Source: QZKY01 sp964488675 (GTDB lineage: Bacteria > Pseudomonadota > Gammaproteobacteria > Burkholderiales > Burkholderiaceae_D). From it: a stretch of 15,247 nt of DNA. The DNA is taken from positions 1 through 15,247 of the forward strand of contig CAZAWA010000053.1 in assembly GCA_964488675.1 (NCBI GenBank), given 5' to 3'. The stretch's first letter is position 1, and every line of letters starts with the position of its first letter. The notes under the pieces are model-generated. The model was not told the DNA's origin. It saw only the letters and a program-made list of their open reading frames with translations, and did no database searches. Positions 14,255 through 15,247 of this stretch are shown here, one piece after another. The position numbers and the translations under genes are program-made.

Positions 14255-14746
14255 CTACTTCAGGTTCGCCAGCTCGCGCTTGAGCGCCTCGACATTCTTT
14301 TCGGTACGGTCGATGTCCTCCTTCATCTTGGCGACCCGCTCCTGATACTTCGCGTAATTTCTTTCGTCGCCCAGACGGTCTGGCTCTCCGCCCTTGTATT
14401 GCTCTTTCAGATCGGCGAGTTTTTTCTCTTCCGTTCTCAGCTCATCCTGCAAAATCTGCTTGCGGTCGCTGTCTCGCGATTTTTGCGTCGGGGTATCCAC
14501 CTTGGGAAAACCTGGCGCATCCGCTTTTTTACCGTTGGCGCTGTCTGATGCGGGCTTGCGCGGCGGCGGTACGGTGGTCAACCCCGGCAGTTCAACCTTC
14601 TTGCAGCCTTTGGTGATGCCGGTATTTCTGTATTCCTTGTTGCCGTTTGCATCAGTGCAAAGGTAAACGGTACGGGAACCCGACTGGGCGTGCGCACCGC
14701 CTGTCACTGCCGCAAAAAACAGGATTGCTGCAAACTGAGGTTTCAT
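14255..14746 (-). CDS. Secreted DUF4124-like protein with C-terminal coiled coil
   Basis: A 163-residue exported protein of unknown function. A signal peptide is evident (MKPQFAAILFFAAVTGGAHA, likely cut after AHA at residue 20). Residues 25-55 form the small DUF4124-like module TVYLCTDANGNKEYRN with a second cysteine in KGCKKVELPG. C30 and C48 could form a disulfide in the periplasm. A Pro/Lys/Ser-rich linker follows, then a strongly charged helix (about 94-163, QILQDELRTEEKKLADLKEQ and VAKMKEDIDRTEKNVEALK) that should be a coiled coil. It lies between glnA and ntrB, an order I recall in other betaproteobacteria. Terminators on both sides suggest its own transcript. ATG 14746 has GGGA about seven bases before it. 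Nothing ties it directly to nitrogen control. Confidence 0.85.
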   Translation of the reverse strand: MKPQFAAILFFAAVTGGAHAQSGSRTVYLCTDANGNKEYRNTGITKGCKKVELPGLTTVPPPRKPASDSANGKKADAPGFPKVDTPTQKSRDSDRKQILQDELRTEEKKLADLKEQYKGGEPDRLGDERNYAKYQERVAKMKEDIDRTEKNVEALKRELANLK

Positions 14747-14758
14747 GCTGTATCCCGG

Positions 14759-14784
14759 AAACTGGTTTGAACCGGTGCCAGTTT
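14759..14784 (-). promoter_or_regulatory. Inverted repeat before the DUF4124 gene, containing the second leader motif copy
   Basis: AAACTGG (14759-14765) and CCAGTTT (14778-14784) are exact inverted copies 12 bases apart. They contain the shared motif TTTGAACC-GG-TGCCAGT (14766-14782). On the minus strand they lie just downstream of TTGACA (14786-14791), in the position of a promoter spacer, so they could be an operator. Confidence 0.4.
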
Positions 14785-14785
14785 A

Positions 14786-14791
14786 TGTCAA
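14786..14791 (-). promoter_or_regulatory. Possible -35 box of the DUF4124 gene
   Basis: A perfect TTGACA lies 40 bases before ATG 14746 on the minus strand. The hexamer 17 bases further on (AAACCA) is a poor -10, so this is a weak or regulated promoter at best. Confidence 0.3.
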
Positions 14792-14840
14792 GAATGAAAC
14801 CAACACAAACATCCACAGGCAAAAGCATGAAATCCTTATG

Positions 14841-14874
14841 AAAAAAGCGGAGAAAGCCTGAACTCTCTCCGCTT
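14841..14874 (-). terminator. Intrinsic terminator of glnA
   Basis: On the minus strand AAGCGGAGA (plus 14866-14874) pairs with TCTCCGCTT (plus 14845-14853) across a 12-base loop, with six T at plus 14841-14846. It starts 24 bases after the glnA stop. Confidence 0.9.
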
Positions 14875-14897
14875 CGTCACCTCATGCCTGCGCTGCC

Positions 14898-15247
14898 TTA
14901 CAGCGAGTAGTACATATCGAACTCGACCGGATGCGTCGCCATGCGGAAACGCGTGACTTCCTGCATCTTCAGCTCGATGTACGCATCGATCATGGTGTTG
15001 CTGAACACGCCGCCACGGGTCAGGAACTCGCGATCCTTGTCCAGCGCTTCCAGTGCCTGATCCAGCGAAGAGCAAACCGTCGGGATCAATGCATCCTCTT
15101 CCGGCGGCAGGTGGTACAGGTCTTTGGATGCGGCTTCGCCCGGGTGAATCTTGTTCTGTACGCCGTCCAGACCAGCCATCAGCAGTGCGGAGAAGCACAG
15201 ATAGGGATTGGCCGATGGATCCGGGAAGCGCGTCTCGATGCGGCGCG
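14898..15247 (-). CDS. glnA: Glutamine synthetase type I, C-terminal part
   Basis: Glutamine synthetase makes glutamine from glutamate, ammonia and ATP and is the main target of NtrC control. Only the last 115 complete codons are in the window, and the frame runs off the right edge. The visible part starts RRIETRFPDPSANPYL, includes the conserved arginine-rich substrate region, and ends FRMATHPVEFDMYYSL, a typical GSI-beta C-terminus. The adenylylation tyrosine is present in KDLYHLPPEE (codon 15114-15116), so the enzyme should be switched by GlnE. The internal ATG at 15179 is not the start. The glnA promoter, where NtrC and sigma-54 sites would be expected, is outside the window. Confidence 0.97.
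   Translation of the reverse strand, partial: RRIETRFPDPSANPYLCFSALLMAGLDGVQNKIHPGEAASKDLYHLPPEEDALIPTVCSSLDQALEALDKDREFLTRGGVFSNTMIDAYIELKMQEVTRFRMATHPVEFDMYYSL

Noticed and set aside
14766..14782. Possible sigma-54 promoter (TGGCAC on the minus strand) before the DUF4124 gene
   Set aside because: TGGCAC is present, but the bases at the -12 position are CAAA instead of TTGC, so the essential GC is missing.
14766..14782. tRNA T-arm-like GGTTCAAA sequence
   Set aside because: The flanking bases do not form a T-stem, and no acceptor, D or anticodon arm is nearby.

Overview
The window looks like chromosomal core sequence from a betaproteobacterium, most likely Burkholderiales and possibly Oxalobacteraceae. 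The basis is gene order recalled from this group (rne-moaA-mobA-moeA; glnA-DUF4124 protein-ntrB-ntrC), protein style and moderate GC. No database was consulted, so the family-level placement is an inference. A 10-N run at 12646-12655 marks a scaffold join, so this is a draft or metagenome assembly.

Layout. 1-2586 (+): ribonuclease E lacking its N-terminus, ended by a strong intrinsic terminator. 2690-5767 (+): molybdenum-cofactor operon moaA-mobA-moeA. 5790-8989 (-): four genes facing moeA. In order of transcription these are a VanX/DdpX-like D-Ala-D-Ala dipeptidase, a group II truncated haemoglobin, rmuC, and a 137-residue protein of unknown function preceded by an exact FNR/ANR-type box. 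8990-9450: a divergent region holding a 13-codon mini-ORF, a perfect -10 box and an 85-codon Cys/His-rich orphan gene. 9451-11052 (+): a COG2509-type FAD-dependent oxidoreductase. 11053-11356: a 304-base gene-free stretch rich in inverted repeats. 11357-15247 (-): the nitrogen-regulation locus, read as glnA (3' end only), a secreted DUF4124-like protein, ntrB and ntrC. ntrC is broken in its receiver domain by the N-gap plus 187 bases of unrelated GC-rich sequence.

How the genes work together. MoaA makes the first cyclic intermediate of molybdenum-cofactor synthesis, MoeA inserts molybdenum and MobA adds GMP. Molybdoenzymes often serve anaerobic or nitrate respiration, which fits the nearby FNR-like box and the haemoglobin, but that link is inferred. 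NtrB/NtrC sense nitrogen state through PII and normally activate glnA. Intrinsic terminators follow both glnA and the DUF4124 gene, so ntrBC probably has some expression of its own.

I see no mobile element, CRISPR array, tRNA, rRNA or defence system. The points most worth a second look are the FNR-box gene, the Cys/His-rich orphan with its odd leader, the palindrome-rich 11.1-11.35 kb stretch, a 15-base motif shared by two leaders in the gln-ntr locus, and the interrupted ntrC.
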